From NCBI GenBank assembly GCA_016788865.1, contig JAEUSB010000040.1, forward strand, positions 1 to 64,000: a stretch of DNA of 64,000 nt. Reading direction: 5' to 3'. The DNA is from Leptospirales bacterium. GTDB taxonomy: Bacteria > Spirochaetota > Leptospiria > Leptospirales > Leptonemataceae. Shown piece by piece: positions 7,296-16,359 of this stretch. The notes beneath the pieces were generated by a model. The model had not been told where the DNA came from. It saw only the letters and a list, made by a program, of their open reading frames with translations, and made no database searches. Position numbers and translations under genes: made by a program. Every line of letters begins with the position of its first letter. Position 1 is the first letter of the stretch.

Positions 7296-10200
7296 TTTTC
7301 GAAGATCCTACAAAGCGCCGCTGGCGTTCTTTCCTGGTCGTATTTTTTGTTATCCTCACCCTTGGTGCAATCCTCGCATCGGCGTTCGCAGCCTCCATCC
7401 TGATTGCGCCACCGCTGCCGGACGTGCAACATGCGCGCAGAATCGAACGGCGCGTGCAGGCAGTCCGCGAGATGGCAAGAGAACTGCATCCGCTGCAGCA
7501 TCCAGGAGCAAAGCAGAAACTTAGAGAAGAGGACAAGGGCGCCCTGCTCGCGCTCCCACGCCAGGGAAAGCGACTGGTGACTGCGTTTCTTGTCCAGGAT
7601 GATCCTGAAAGCCTGAATTCCTTCAAACAATTTAAGGATCACATCGACGTCGTGTTTCCGGACTGGTTTCTGCTAACGGAAGCAAAGTGTGACGCCACCG
7701 AACGGATTGACTATGACGTTAAGCGCCTTCTGGACGAATCAGATGCAGCTATCATTGCCCGCGTCACAAACGGCCATAGAGACAAATGGCACACCGACGA
7801 GATGCGCAGACTCTTCGCCAATCCGTCGCTCCGCGAATGCACCGCCAGCCTCCTGGTCGAATTCGCGCAAAAGGATAATCTAAAAGGGCTCAATGTCGAC
7901 ATCGAAACGTTAGGCGTCGCTGGGAAAGACAACTATGTTAAGTTCCTGGCAGACCTGGGAAGGAAACTCAATGAAAAGGGATTGATCCTCACCGTCGACA
8001 TAACTGCCAATGATCCAGCGTATGATGTAAAAGCGATCGGGGCAATAGCCGACGGCGTTGTCTTGATGAACTATGACCAACACTACGCCTCTGGCCCGGC
8101 TGGCCCAATTGCCAGCCAGAGCTGGTTTGAGGCCAACCTTGCGCAAACGCTGAAAGATGTTCCGGCCGAGAAGCTTCTGGTGGGAATTGCAACGTACGGA
8201 ATTGATTGGGGCAAACCGCATGCTTATAGCATGAAATTTTCAGAGGTCATGGCGCTGGCGGACGACACGGGCGCGCTCCCGGTCCTGGACGCGGACACCA
8301 AGAATATGCGCTTTGCCTACGTTCAGGACGAAAAGATTTCTCATGACGTCTGGTTCACCAATAGCGTAACTGCGTGGAATCACAAACTCGCCGCAGATCG
8401 GGCGGACGTGGCAGGTGTTGCTGTCTGGCGCCTCGGCGCGGAAGATCCAACAATCTGGAAAGTTCTGTCAGAAGTCGAACCTGATCTTTCTTCACTGAAT
8501 GAACCGTTGCCGCTGCGCAGTATTCTGTATCTGAGCATTGGGGAAATCTTTCGCGTTCATACTTCTCCTGGATCAGGCGAACTCCAGGCGACTACCGATA
8601 GTGAGCAGTTCGTAACATCCGCAGAGTATAAACGAGTGCCATCCGGTTATCTACTCGAGCGAGTGGGCAACCAAATTGACGAGAAGACATTGCTACTGAC
8701 ATTTGATGATGGACCTGATCCGCAATGGACGCCCAAAATACTGCAAGTGCTCAAAGAACAAAAGGTTCCCGCTGCGTTCTTTGTAGTGGGTGAACAGGCC
8801 GAACGTTATCCGGAAACTCTGCGAAGAATTGCCGAAGACGGCCACTTGATTGGAAATCACACTTACTTTCATCCCGATCTGAGTAGAACAGCCGGCGAAC
8901 GAACTCGCCTTGAAGTAAATACCACGCAGAGAATTCTAGAGCAAGAACTCCGTCGGAAAACCCTTCTCTTTAGAGCCCCTTACAATACTGATTCCAATCC
9001 CGATGAGGCCGTCGAGATCGATCCGCTTAAGATCGTCACAGATATGGGATATATCGTAGTGGGGGCCAACATTGATTCTTCAGACTGGCAAAAGCCAAAC
9101 GCCCAGAGAATGGTTAACCGTATCCTTGAGCAAACAAAGAAGCCCGAGAATCACATCATCGTTATGCACGATGCTGGTGGTGATCGGACTCAGACAGTCG
9201 AAGCTTTAAAATTGCTGATTCCAAAAGCAAGGGCAATGGGCTTCAAATTTGAGAGCATTGACCGGGCCGCCGGTCTCGATCGAGCTGCCCTCATGCCTCC
9301 TCTTCCGGCCTCAGAGGAGTTGCTTGTCTACGCAACATCGGCCGCTAGAATCGTTGTTCGATGGGGATGGCTGGCGATCACCTGGCTTTTCCTGTTCACA
9401 ACGTTACTCGCCATTGTGCGAATTGTTTTCCTCGGTTTCCTGGTGCTCAAATCGGTACGTAAACGCGAGGGAGTCCCGGCTACCGATCCCAGGATTCCCG
9501 TGAGCGTCCTCATTCCCGCTTACAACGAAGAGAAGACCCTTTCGAAAACAATCGAATCACTGCAGCGCAGTACGCACAAGAAATTTGAGATACTGGTGAT
9601 AGACGATGGCAGTACTGACGGCTCAGCGGCTGTAGTTCGAGAGCTTCAAAGAAAGGATAAACGAATTCGTTTGATCACCCAACCAAATGGTGGCAAATCC
9701 GTTGCATTGAATCATGGGATGCGAGAAGCCAAACATGAGATCGTAGTCACCATCGACGCAGATACGATTGTGATGCCCCAGACCATTACGGAGCTCGCTT
9801 CTCCTTTCCAGGACCCACAAGTGGATGCAGTTTGCGGGAATGTGGAAGTAGGAAACGTTCACAACATACTTACCGGGTTTCAATCGCTCGAGTATATCAC
9901 ATCCCAGAATTTCGACCGCAGGGCTTTTGATGCGCTCAATTGCATCAGCGTTGTCCCTGGTGCAACGGGGGCCTGGCGCCGGTCCAAAGTTCTAGCGGCC
10001 GGAGGGTACAACTCCGACACGCTGACAGAAGACGCAGACCTCACCCTGACAATGCTCAGGGCGAACGCTCGAATCGTTTATGCTCCCGAAGCGCGCGCCA
10101 GAACAGAAGCGCCAGCAACGATTCGCACGCTGGCAACGCAAAGATTTCGCTGGAGCTTTGGTACGTTTCAGTGCCTCTGGAAACACAGGAAAGCTTTCTT

Positions 10201-10564
10201 CAAGCGCTCCCTGGGTTGGGTCGCGCTGCCAAATCTGTTCTTTTTTCAAATTCTTTTTCCCGCATTGTCGCCTATCGGGGACATCGTGTTCGTGCTCTCC
10301 ATTCTACGGGGCGATCTTGCCGCCATTGCTGCGGGCTACGTTCTGTTCTTGTTCATGGATCTTTGCGGGTCACTCCTGGCCTTCACGCTGGAAAAGAAGC
10401 CCAAACGGCTCATGCTACTGGTACTGATTCAGCGTTTCTTTTATAGACAATTCATGTATTTCATCACCTTCAAGGCGATGTTCGCGATGCTGAAGGGTCG
10501 CCGGCACGGCTGGAATAAACTGGAGCGGCAGGGAACGGTGAAACTCTCTGCGGCGCTCCCTTGA
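7292..10564 (+). CDS. Three-domain membrane enzyme: GH18-like, polysaccharide deacetylase (NodB), GT2 glycosyltransferase
   Basis: 1090 residues. A membrane segment lies at ~15-37, then a GH18 chitinase-like barrel (GLNVDIE at ~199-205, keeping the D-x-E pair). A NodB deacetylase follows, with TFDDGPDP (~471) and GNHTYFHPD (~519). Next are a membrane helix at ~690-715 and a GT2 synthase with VLIPAYNEE (~737), DDGSTDGS (~770), DADT (~822), TEDADL (~911) and QRFRW (~948). Hydrophobic helices end the chain. This architecture fits synthesis and periplasmic deacetylation or trimming of a beta-linked N-acetylated polysaccharide, such as a poly-N-acetylglucosamine-like capsule or biofilm polymer (inference). 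It overlaps queC by 4 bp. Similar fusions are known in other bacteria. Confidence 0.88.
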   Translation: MIFEDPTKRRWRSFLVVFFVILTLGAILASAFAASILIAPPLPDVQHARRIERRVQAVREMARELHPLQHPGAKQKLREEDKGALLALPRQGKRLVTAFLVQDDPESLNSFKQFKDHIDVVFPDWFLLTEAKCDATERIDYDVKRLLDESDAAIIARVTNGHRDKWHTDEMRRLFANPSLRECTASLLVEFAQKDNLKGLNVDIETLGVAGKDNYVKFLADLGRKLNEKGLILTVDITANDPAYDVKAIGAIADGVVLMNYDQHYASGPAGPIASQSWFEANLAQTLKDVPAEKLLVGIATYGIDWGKPHAYSMKFSEVMALADDTGALPVLDADTKNMRFAYVQDEKISHDVWFTNSVTAWNHKLAADRADVAGVAVWRLGAEDPTIWKVLSEVEPDLSSLNEPLPLRSILYLSIGEIFRVHTSPGSGELQATTDSEQFVTSAEYKRVPSGYLLERVGNQIDEKTLLLTFDDGPDPQWTPKILQVLKEQKVPAAFFVVGEQAERYPETLRRIAEDGHLIGNHTYFHPDLSRTAGERTRLEVNTTQRILEQELRRKTLLFRAPYNTDSNPDEAVEIDPLKIVTDMGYIVVGANIDSSDWQKPNAQRMVNRILEQTKKPENHIIVMHDAGGDRTQTVEALKLLIPKARAMGFKFESIDRAAGLDRAALMPPLPASEELLVYATSAARIVVRWGWLAITWLFLFTTLLAIVRIVFLGFLVLKSVRKREGVPATDPRIPVSVLIPAYNEEKTLSKTIESLQRSTHKKFEILVIDDGSTDGSAAVVRELQRKDKRIRLITQPNGGKSVALNHGMREAKHEIVVTIDADTIVMPQTITELASPFQDPQVDAVCGNVEVGNVHNILTGFQSLEYITSQNFDRRAFDALNCISVVPGATGAWRRSKVLAAGGYNSDTLTEDADLTLTMLRANARIVYAPEARARTEAPATIRTLATQRFRWSFGTFQCLWKHRKAFFKRSLGWVALPNLFFFQILFPALSPIGDIVFVLSILRGDLAAIAAGYVLFLFMDLCGSLLAFTLEKKPKRLMLLVLIQRFFYRQFMYFITFKAMFAMLKGRRHGWNKLERQGTVKLSAALP

Positions 10565-10614
10565 AACGGGGATAGCGATTGACGTACACACGCGATTCAG
10601 AACTTCTTTAATTC

Positions 10615-11355
10615 ATGAGTGTACTCGGCGTTATTCCGGCCAGATACGGTTCGCAACGATTTCCTGGAAAGGTGATTGCTCAGATCGGAAAGAAGCCAAT
10701 GGTCCAGTGGGTTTATGAGGCAGCCTCGCGTTGCCGGGACCTGGATAGGCTGATTGTTGCTACCGATGATGAACGCGTTCGCGATGCGGTAAAAGCCTTC
10801 GGTGGTGAAGTTATCATGACTTCCGAACACCACAAAGCAGGATCGGATCGATTGGCCGAGGTTGCCGAATCCTACAAAGACGAAGACATTATTGTAAACA
10901 TCCAGGGAGACGAACCAGGGATCGAACCGGAATTGATATCGGGCGTCGTGCGTCTCTTGCAAGAGCATCCTGAGTGGGAAGTCACAACGGCAGCTCGTCC
11001 ATTCGAGGATGCAGAAGACCCATTGATTCCCAATCGCGTAAAGCTAACGCTAACGCGCAAGGGAAAGGTCCTCTATTTTTCCCGCTCCCTAATTCCTTTT
11101 CCTAGAAACAAGACCGGGCAGCCTGTCTATCTACACCTGGGAATCTACGCTTATCGCCGCGATTTCCTTCTACGCTTTAGAACATTGCCCCAATCGGGTC
11201 TCGAAGACACAGAATCGCTCGAGCAACTTCGCGTACTGGAAAACGATTTCTCGATGGGCGCGCATCTTGTCCAGGGTTCTCTGCCCGGCATCGACACACC
11301 AGAAGACTTGCAGAACCTGATCGGGATCTTCAAGAAGAAAGGGCTACTTGAGTGA
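10615..11355 (+). CDS. kdsB: 3-deoxy-manno-octulosonate cytidylyltransferase
   Basis: 246 residues. KdsB activates Kdo with CTP for LPS core synthesis in the cytoplasm. The N-terminus has VIPARYGSQRFPGK (6-19), the nucleotide-binding motif, then IVATDDERV and the catalytic NIQGDEP. HLGIYAYRR and GIDTPEDL near the C-terminus are family signatures. Length matches KdsB. The stop overlaps the next start (GTGA). Its presence implies a Kdo-containing LPS. Confidence 0.95.
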   Translation: MSVLGVIPARYGSQRFPGKVIAQIGKKPMVQWVYEAASRCRDLDRLIVATDDERVRDAVKAFGGEVIMTSEHHKAGSDRLAEVAESYKDEDIIVNIQGDEPGIEPELISGVVRLLQEHPEWEVTTAARPFEDAEDPLIPNRVKLTLTRKGKVLYFSRSLIPFPRNKTGQPVYLHLGIYAYRRDFLLRFRTLPQSGLEDTESLEQLRVLENDFSMGAHLVQGSLPGIDTPEDLQNLIGIFKKKGLLE

Positions 11356-12257
11356 CTCTCCTCGAACGCCTGATGGCGATGGTCGAACGTATTCGGGCCG
11401 TCAATGATGAGGGGAAGCGGACCTCATTCCCCCAATCCGAGACAATTTACAGAAAGACGTTAAACGACCTTGTGGAGAACGAGGAGAAGATGCGCTATTA
11501 CTTACGCATGCTCGCGGAGGCGCATTACATTTTCATTATTCGCCTGGTCGAACCAGATGATCGCTTGTTGATTCACGGACTGGAAACGTACGTGGTCTCA
11601 GATATTCCCATCCTGATGAAGCTCAAAGAGGTCGCTTACTCGGAACTTGAGCTAGCTTATGAGGGCCAGTACTACAAACGCAAGCAAGCAACACAGGTTG
11701 TACGTGAAATGATCGGAACTGCACGGCAGTTCAACAATACTCCGCTGGGTAAATCACTGAACCTGGCGATGATGCTGCAACAATTTGAACAATTCATGGC
11801 CACGCGCTTTGTCGAATTTTCCGATACCTGGAAGAGCGAAAAACTACGCGAGCTGATTCCGGAGATCCTTAAGGAAGTTCAACCAATTCGCGACCAGAGC
11901 GATGTCTCAACGCAACCGCGACGCGCTGTCGACTCGGAGCACTTGACGAAGATCGAAGAGATGGATCGGTCCGGAAAATGGGGCGAGGCTGTACAGAAGT
12001 TTGGTGTTGAATTTCTTGTTCGTGTCCACTTGAGGAAATATGAATTCGCTCGAGTGAAGCAGCTGATCAAGCAGCATAAAATAGCAACGGAGAAGGATCT
12101 GCGTTTTATCCGGGATTCCTTGCGTGTAATGGAAGGAAGATTTGAGCAGGATCCGGAACTTAAGAATCATGCTGAAGCCCTCGTAGACTTACGTCGATTA
12201 GCCCAGCTAAGAATGAATCAAATCGTTTTGGCCCGCAAAGAAGCCGGCCTTAATTGA
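11352..12257 (+). CDS. Conserved-looking cytoplasmic protein of unknown function
   Basis: 301 residues from a GTG that overlaps the kdsB stop (GTGA), so it is probably coupled to kdsB. It is helix-rich and highly charged, with no signal peptide, membrane segment or Cys motif. The N-terminal ~170 residues form long predicted helices (MVERIRAVNDEGKR, YYLRMLAEAHYIF). A linker at ~175-195 leads to a second helical domain (EFLVRVHLRKYEFARVKQL). I do not recognise the family. Confidence 0.75.
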   Translation: MTLLERLMAMVERIRAVNDEGKRTSFPQSETIYRKTLNDLVENEEKMRYYLRMLAEAHYIFIIRLVEPDDRLLIHGLETYVVSDIPILMKLKEVAYSELELAYEGQYYKRKQATQVVREMIGTARQFNNTPLGKSLNLAMMLQQFEQFMATRFVEFSDTWKSEKLRELIPEILKEVQPIRDQSDVSTQPRRAVDSEHLTKIEEMDRSGKWGEAVQKFGVEFLVRVHLRKYEFARVKQLIKQHKIATEKDLRFIRDSLRVMEGRFEQDPELKNHAEALVDLRRLAQLRMNQIVLARKEAGLN

Positions 12258-12282
12258 CTCCGGCGGTCACGCCGTTTGTTGG

Positions 12283-12375
12283 CCTGCGGACCCGGTGTGC
12301 ACATCGCCCTTCGGCGCGGCGTCCCGAGCCTCGGGCCGCGGTGAAGCCGCTCGACGCGTACACCGCGGCCGCAGG
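12283..12375 (+). repeat. 90-bp hairpin repeat, copy D
   Basis: The ends are CCTGCGGACCCGGTGTGC and GTACACCGCGGCCGCAGG, which pair at 15 of 18 positions plus one G-T. The core contains CCCGAGCCTCGGGCCG, shared with copy B on its opposite strand, and GCCGCTCGACGC, close to the core of copy C. GC content is higher than in neighbouring genes. It overlaps the 3' end of the propeller remnant frame. Copies D and C read in this orientation; A and B are inverted. Confidence 0.75.
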
Positions 12376-12381
12376 AGAAAT

Positions 12382-12501
12382 CTGCGTTGCCTTGTCGCAA
12401 CCCTGGATGTCGGCGAACGGGGCCAGGGTTGGTCGGTGCTTGCAACGCAGGCGCGAATCTGGTCTCCCATCAAGTAACTTCCCGCAAAGCGTGGGAGACC
12501 A
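12382..12501. repeat. Nested and tandem hairpins beside repeat D
   Basis: CTGCGTTGC at 12382 pairs with GCAACGCAG at 12442. Inside it AACCCTGG (12399) pairs with CCAGGGTT (12423). Directly after, TGGTCTCCCA (12460) pairs with TGGGAGACCA (12492). Three perfect inverted repeats within 120 bp make a densely structured stretch between repeat D and the propeller remnant. I cannot tell whether this is a degenerate extra repeat copy or a structured RNA. Confidence 0.6.
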
Positions 12502-13209
12502 TCCCCATCGGTTCTAAACACATGCGTCTCTGAATTGGGACCTGTGAACTCATTTACGAACAGAAACCGCCCCGACATATCGCGACACATCGAGAAAGAG
12601 ATTGCGCCGCCGAGCATGGGACTGGTCTGATCGATCAATGTCATCACGCCGCCGCTGGTAAGGCTGTATGTCTGCAGCATTGGAGCTGTGGTCACGACGT
12701 AGAAGTAGTTCTCGTTCGCACTCACGACTCCAATTGCGAATGGACCCCCGGTGGCTGTGCGTTGAATATTACTCAGGTTTCCAGCGCCGTCCTTACTCAT
12801 CGTCAGTACATCACCCGTTGATGTAGTTGCTACAAGGGGGCTACCTCCAAAAGGAAAACTGGCAGACGTTACTGTGTCTGTTCCGTTTATCAAAGTATTC
12901 CCGAGATCTGCCATTGCTCCTGTACCTGCGGTAACCGAATACTTCTGTATGCCTCCACCACTGGCCGGATCTCTCCCTGCATAGATGAAACTTCCATCCG
13001 GATGGAAAGCGGCGAATTGACTGTTGTTCCCGAGTACGGGGGCAAGCTTCACTCCTGCAGCCGGAAATCCAACAGAATCACAGTTCAATCATGCTTATGA
13101 CCGTGTCGATGAGAAATCAGCTCAGCTATTTGCAGTTCTCTGTCACGCGAATGCTGTATAGGAGTTCCGTTCTTCCGAACCGGTAAGCGACAAGACACCG
13201 ACAGTATCT

Positions 13210-13298
13210 GAAAAGCGAAAGCGAGCCGTGCAGTGAGCTCGATACGAACGGCCCGAGCGTCGCAACAGCGAGCGAGGGGCAGGCCGCTTTCGCTTTTC
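13210..13298 (-). repeat. 90-bp hairpin repeat, copy A
   Basis: A perfect 14-bp terminal inverted repeat (GAAAAGCGAAAGCG / CGCTTTCGCTTTTC) encloses a core that begins AGCCGTGCAGTGAG, then GATACGAACGGCCCGAG. The core is nearly identical to copy B over the first ~40 bp. Read on the opposite strand it aligns with copy C (TCGCTC, GTTGCG, ACGCTC, ACTGCA). It lies just after the stop of the 13326-14456 gene. Confidence 0.85.
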
Positions 13299-13325
13299 GG
13301 CCGCCCGACGGTGCTCGCCGGAGCG

Positions 13326-14456
13326 CTATTTGGTTTCGGTTTTGCTCTCGCGCTTCCCAGGCATATACTTATACTCGATATTTATATTCACCTGGTCTTC
13401 AAAGATCTGATCACGAGAATCTGACAGATCGCGATGATATTGCTCCGGTACGCGAAGATCAAACACTGGATTCAGATTGGCCGGATAAATGTACGGATTG
13501 CTCTTATCAGCTTTCTTGTTTCCATCAGTAATGTTCTCGTCCGTCGACCAATCGCGTTCTTTACCAGCGACCTTTGGAAATACTGCAGGCTTTGGATTGT
13601 CGCCCTTGATGACTTCTGTTTTGCCGTACGGGCTCATGAGCGCATAGTTATCGTATGGATACTTGAGCTGGTAGATACGCTCGCCATTCAGCTTGGCCAG
13701 CCGTGCAATTCGAATACAGGTTAGATAGTATTCAATTCTGGCCCGACGATGGTGCGGCTCCAGGCGCTGGTTGGGGGCAAGGTTTGCGTCTACTGTGAGC
13801 GCGCGACGACGAGCTTCCCGCGCCAGGCCCAGCTGCTTGTATCCCTGCTCAACATTTCGTTCAATTTCATACTTGCTATATGCGTAATGCGTCTCGCGAG
13901 GATCGTAAGCCCGAGCATCGCGTGGGATTTCACGATTGCGTTTGAAGTCGCGCCGCTTATCGGAGTTGGGGCCAAAGTCGATCGAGATGTCCGTGGCAGA
14001 CATATCCGTAGGATTTGACAGGTCCTTTTTCTCAATTGCGTCGCGAAGCAGCATTTCTGTCCGGTCGAGGTACAGTTGGCTCAATCCTTCAAGGATTCGT
14101 TCCACGCGTGCCTGGCTGTCCAGAAAGCGATTGTAGGCATTCACATAGTTGCCTTCATACATGTACACCATTCCTTCCTGATAGATGCGCTTCACTTCGG
14201 TGAAGAGTTTGATGCGCTCGGGAAGGGCCGCTGGAGCCTGCGTAGCTGCTGGCTGGGTCCCCGGTTGTGTGTTGGCCGGGAGAGCCGCCACGCAATCCGG
14301 AAAGGGATCACATGGGAAATTATAGCTCATTGTGCGGATTTCGCGCAAATAACGAATCAGTTCGTTGCGCTTTTCCGACGCCTTTTCAGCCACGGACTCG
14401 CCGTGTGCTGCCAGGGGTAGACATAAGAGAGAAATAAGAGCCAGCCTGCGATACAT
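13326..14456 (-). CDS. Secreted/periplasmic protein of unknown function
   Basis: 376 residues starting at ATG 14456. Residues 1-20 are a signal peptide with cleavage near AHGES. A Pro/Ala/Thr-rich linker at ~60-80 is followed by a helical, TPR-like region (YQEGMVYMYEGNYVNAYNRF, ~93-112). Two further charged regions follow, with many Arg and Tyr. The C-terminus is basic. I do not recognise a named family. The TPR-like stretch suggests a periplasmic scaffold role (inference). It is divergent from the DUF2225 gene. Confidence 0.8.
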   Translation of the reverse strand: MYRRLALISLLCLPLAAHGESVAEKASEKRNELIRYLREIRTMSYNFPCDPFPDCVAALPANTQPGTQPAATQAPAALPERIKLFTEVKRIYQEGMVYMYEGNYVNAYNRFLDSQARVERILEGLSQLYLDRTEMLLRDAIEKKDLSNPTDMSATDISIDFGPNSDKRRDFKRNREIPRDARAYDPRETHYAYSKYEIERNVEQGYKQLGLAREARRRALTVDANLAPNQRLEPHHRRARIEYYLTCIRIARLAKLNGERIYQLKYPYDNYALMSPYGKTEVIKGDNPKPAVFPKVAGKERDWSTDENITDGNKKADKSNPYIYPANLNPVFDLRVPEQYHRDLSDSRDQIFEDQVNINIEYKYMPGKRESKTETK

Positions 14457-14573
14457 ATATGGGAGTCCTGCTTCAGTATGCTCCTATTCCTATCGGACTT
14501 TGCAAGTTCAAACCTGACGTTCGCTAAAATAAAATTTACACAGGATGGCCCGGGCCTCAGTGTGTAATTGCCC

Positions 14574-15482
14574 ATGCGGATCAAGCCTCCAGAAGTCAGC
14601 AAAGCCAAGGCCATTTCCTACAGGGTCAAGGACAAGAATACCTGCAAGGTTTGCGGGTTTGAGTTTAACCGGGAACAGCTCCATTCCGGTGGGGGGCGCC
14701 TGATCGCAGGAAAGCTGACCCAGGAACTTCGCCGGCTCTATGAAATGAGCAAGAAATACGGCAAAGTCTACCCTCTGGCATACTCCATCCTGACCTGCCC
14801 ACAATGCCTGTATTCAGCCTTCCCAAACGATTTTGCCTATCTTGCTCCGGATGAAATCGAAAAGATCAAGAAGGCCATGATCGATCGGCGCACTTCTATA
14901 GAGAAGATTGTTGGACCAGTAGACTATGCCGAGGATCGGAACCTGGTGACCGGTGCGGCCTCCTACTTGCTGGCAATCGATTGCTACCAGATGCGTGGGA
15001 TGGGCGTGGCCCCTACCCCGAAGAAGGCAATTTGCGCCCTCCGTGGTGCCTGGTTATTCCAGGACATGGCAGAGGAATTCCCAAAGTACGGATTTGAAAA
15101 GGTAAGCGAATATCTTTATCTGAAGGCCGTTAGCTGGTACATTCCAACGCTGGAAATCATGACAAACGGCCGGGAGCCCCATGATCAGTTTATCAACCTG
15201 CTCGGTCCGGATACTGATAACAATTGGGGCTTTGATGGTGTTATCTATATAAATGGGTACCTGACCAGGAAGTTCCTGGATCAACTTGCACCCACCAAAG
15301 AGAAGAAGCTCGAATTCCTGAATCGATGCAAGCAATACCTGGGCAAACTTTACGGGATGGGTCGCGCATCCAAGAGCAAACCTTCTATTATAATTGATAT
15401 GGCAAAGGAACTCTACGAAGAGTTGGCCAAGGAAATCGACGTGCTCAATGGAGTCCCCCAGACTGCTCAGCCGCCCGCGTGA
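14574..15482 (+). CDS. DUF2225-family protein with two CxxC pairs
   Basis: 302 residues from ATG 14574 (a TTG at 14568 is in frame). Two CxxC pairs, CKVCGFEF (~22-25) and CPQC (~76-79), probably bind zinc. The rest is helical, with YLLAIDCYQMRG and a long C-terminal helix. This matches the DUF2225 family found mainly in spirochaetes and Firmicutes, whose function is unknown. Its last 35 bp overlap truA, so co-expression is likely. Confidence 0.75.
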   Translation: MRIKPPEVSKAKAISYRVKDKNTCKVCGFEFNREQLHSGGGRLIAGKLTQELRRLYEMSKKYGKVYPLAYSILTCPQCLYSAFPNDFAYLAPDEIEKIKKAMIDRRTSIEKIVGPVDYAEDRNLVTGAASYLLAIDCYQMRGMGVAPTPKKAICALRGAWLFQDMAEEFPKYGFEKVSEYLYLKAVSWYIPTLEIMTNGREPHDQFINLLGPDTDNNWGFDGVIYINGYLTRKFLDQLAPTKEKKLEFLNRCKQYLGKLYGMGRASKSKPSIIIDMAKELYEELAKEIDVLNGVPQTAQPPA

Positions 15483-16359
15483 CCTTCCGTATAACACGGC
15501 GCTAGTTCTCCAGTACGATGGGACCAGGTATGCCGGGTTTCAACGTCAGGCAAATGGACTGAGCGTTCAGGAATTGCTCGAAGAAGCCGTCGCCATCGCA
15601 TTGCGCGAAAAGGTTCGCATTACTTGCTCGGGTCGCACAGATAGCGGCGTTCACGCAACAGGTCAGGTGGCCGGTTTTCGGAGTAGCATTCCCGTCACTG
15701 AGCCGCGACGATTCCTGTTTTCGTTAAATGGACTTCTCCCCCCTGATATTGCAATCAGGCGCGTTGTGCCTGTAGCGCGCGAATTCGATCCGCGTTTCTC
15801 ATGCCTGGGGCGTGAATATGAATTCTTGTATTGGATAGGTGGAAAGACTCCATACTGGGAGGGTAAAGCGTGGGTCAGGCGGTTTCCGTTTAATATTGAA
15901 GCGCTGAACTCTGAACTATTAGAAATCCTGGGCGAAAAGAATTTCGGGTCCCTGACTCCCGTGCGCTACATTGGTCAGGCAACGGTTCGATACCTTGAAA
16001 GCGCAACCCTTTCGGTTCGAAATGATCCATTCTCCGGTGATCCGTTCCTTGTTGTATTGAGTGTGCGAGCAAACGCATTCTTGCACAACATGATTCGAAT
16101 TCTTGCGGGCTGCATTGCCGCCCGTTCATTGAAGAAGATCGCGTCAATTGCTGATGTCGTTGCGGCAACCGATCGATACCGGGCAGGGCCCACTGCACCA
16201 GCACACGCTCTGTACTTCAAAAGAGCTCTCTATGCGCCCGGATCGGGTGACGGATTGGAGACCGTTGATTGGCCCGAGGACCATCCGCTATACAGGATTC
16301 ATGCTCGCAGAATCCAGCGGCATGCGGAATCTGGTCGCAGGTCCAGCAATGAACCTTGA
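15448..16359 (+). CDS. truA: tRNA pseudouridine synthase A
   Basis: 303 residues from ATG 15448. TruA makes pseudouridine at positions 38-40 of the tRNA anticodon stem. The catalytic Asp is in CSGRTDSGVHATGQV; earlier LQYDGTRYAGFQRQ is the family N-terminal block. The C-terminal FLHNMIRILAG and TAPAHALYF are also TruA signatures. The first ~10 residues overlap the preceding gene and are not conserved-looking, so the true start could be slightly later. The tail after ~270 is longer than usual. Confidence 0.92.
   Translation: MESPRLLSRPRDLPYNTALVLQYDGTRYAGFQRQANGLSVQELLEEAVAIALREKVRITCSGRTDSGVHATGQVAGFRSSIPVTEPRRFLFSLNGLLPPDIAIRRVVPVAREFDPRFSCLGREYEFLYWIGGKTPYWEGKAWVRRFPFNIEALNSELLEILGEKNFGSLTPVRYIGQATVRYLESATLSVRNDPFSGDPFLVVLSVRANAFLHNMIRILAGCIAARSLKKIASIADVVAATDRYRAGPTAPAHALYFKRALYAPGSGDGLETVDWPEDHPLYRIHARRIQRHAESGRRSSNEP

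Larger units (their letters stand above)
12267..13088 (-). pseudogene. Beta-propeller (lactonase/YVTN-like) gene remnant
   Basis: Residues 1 to ~205 show propeller strands: FAAFHPDGSFIYAG, FSMCRDMSGRFLFVNE and repeated G-x-V-Y-like blades. This resembles a seven-bladed lactonase-type or YVTN protein. There is no signal peptide. In-frame stops (TAA, TGA) lie immediately upstream of the only TTG start. The last ~65 codons are Arg/Ala/Pro-rich because the frame runs through a string of hairpins and repeat copy D. Only about four to five blades remain, so I call it a 5'- and 3'-truncated remnant. It sits exactly between two inverted copies of the 90-bp repeat. Confidence 0.55.

Noticed and set aside
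12218..12445. Open frames of 60-87 residues through repeat D
   Set aside because: Overlapping frames on both strands all arise from the GC-rich repeat; none has motifs.
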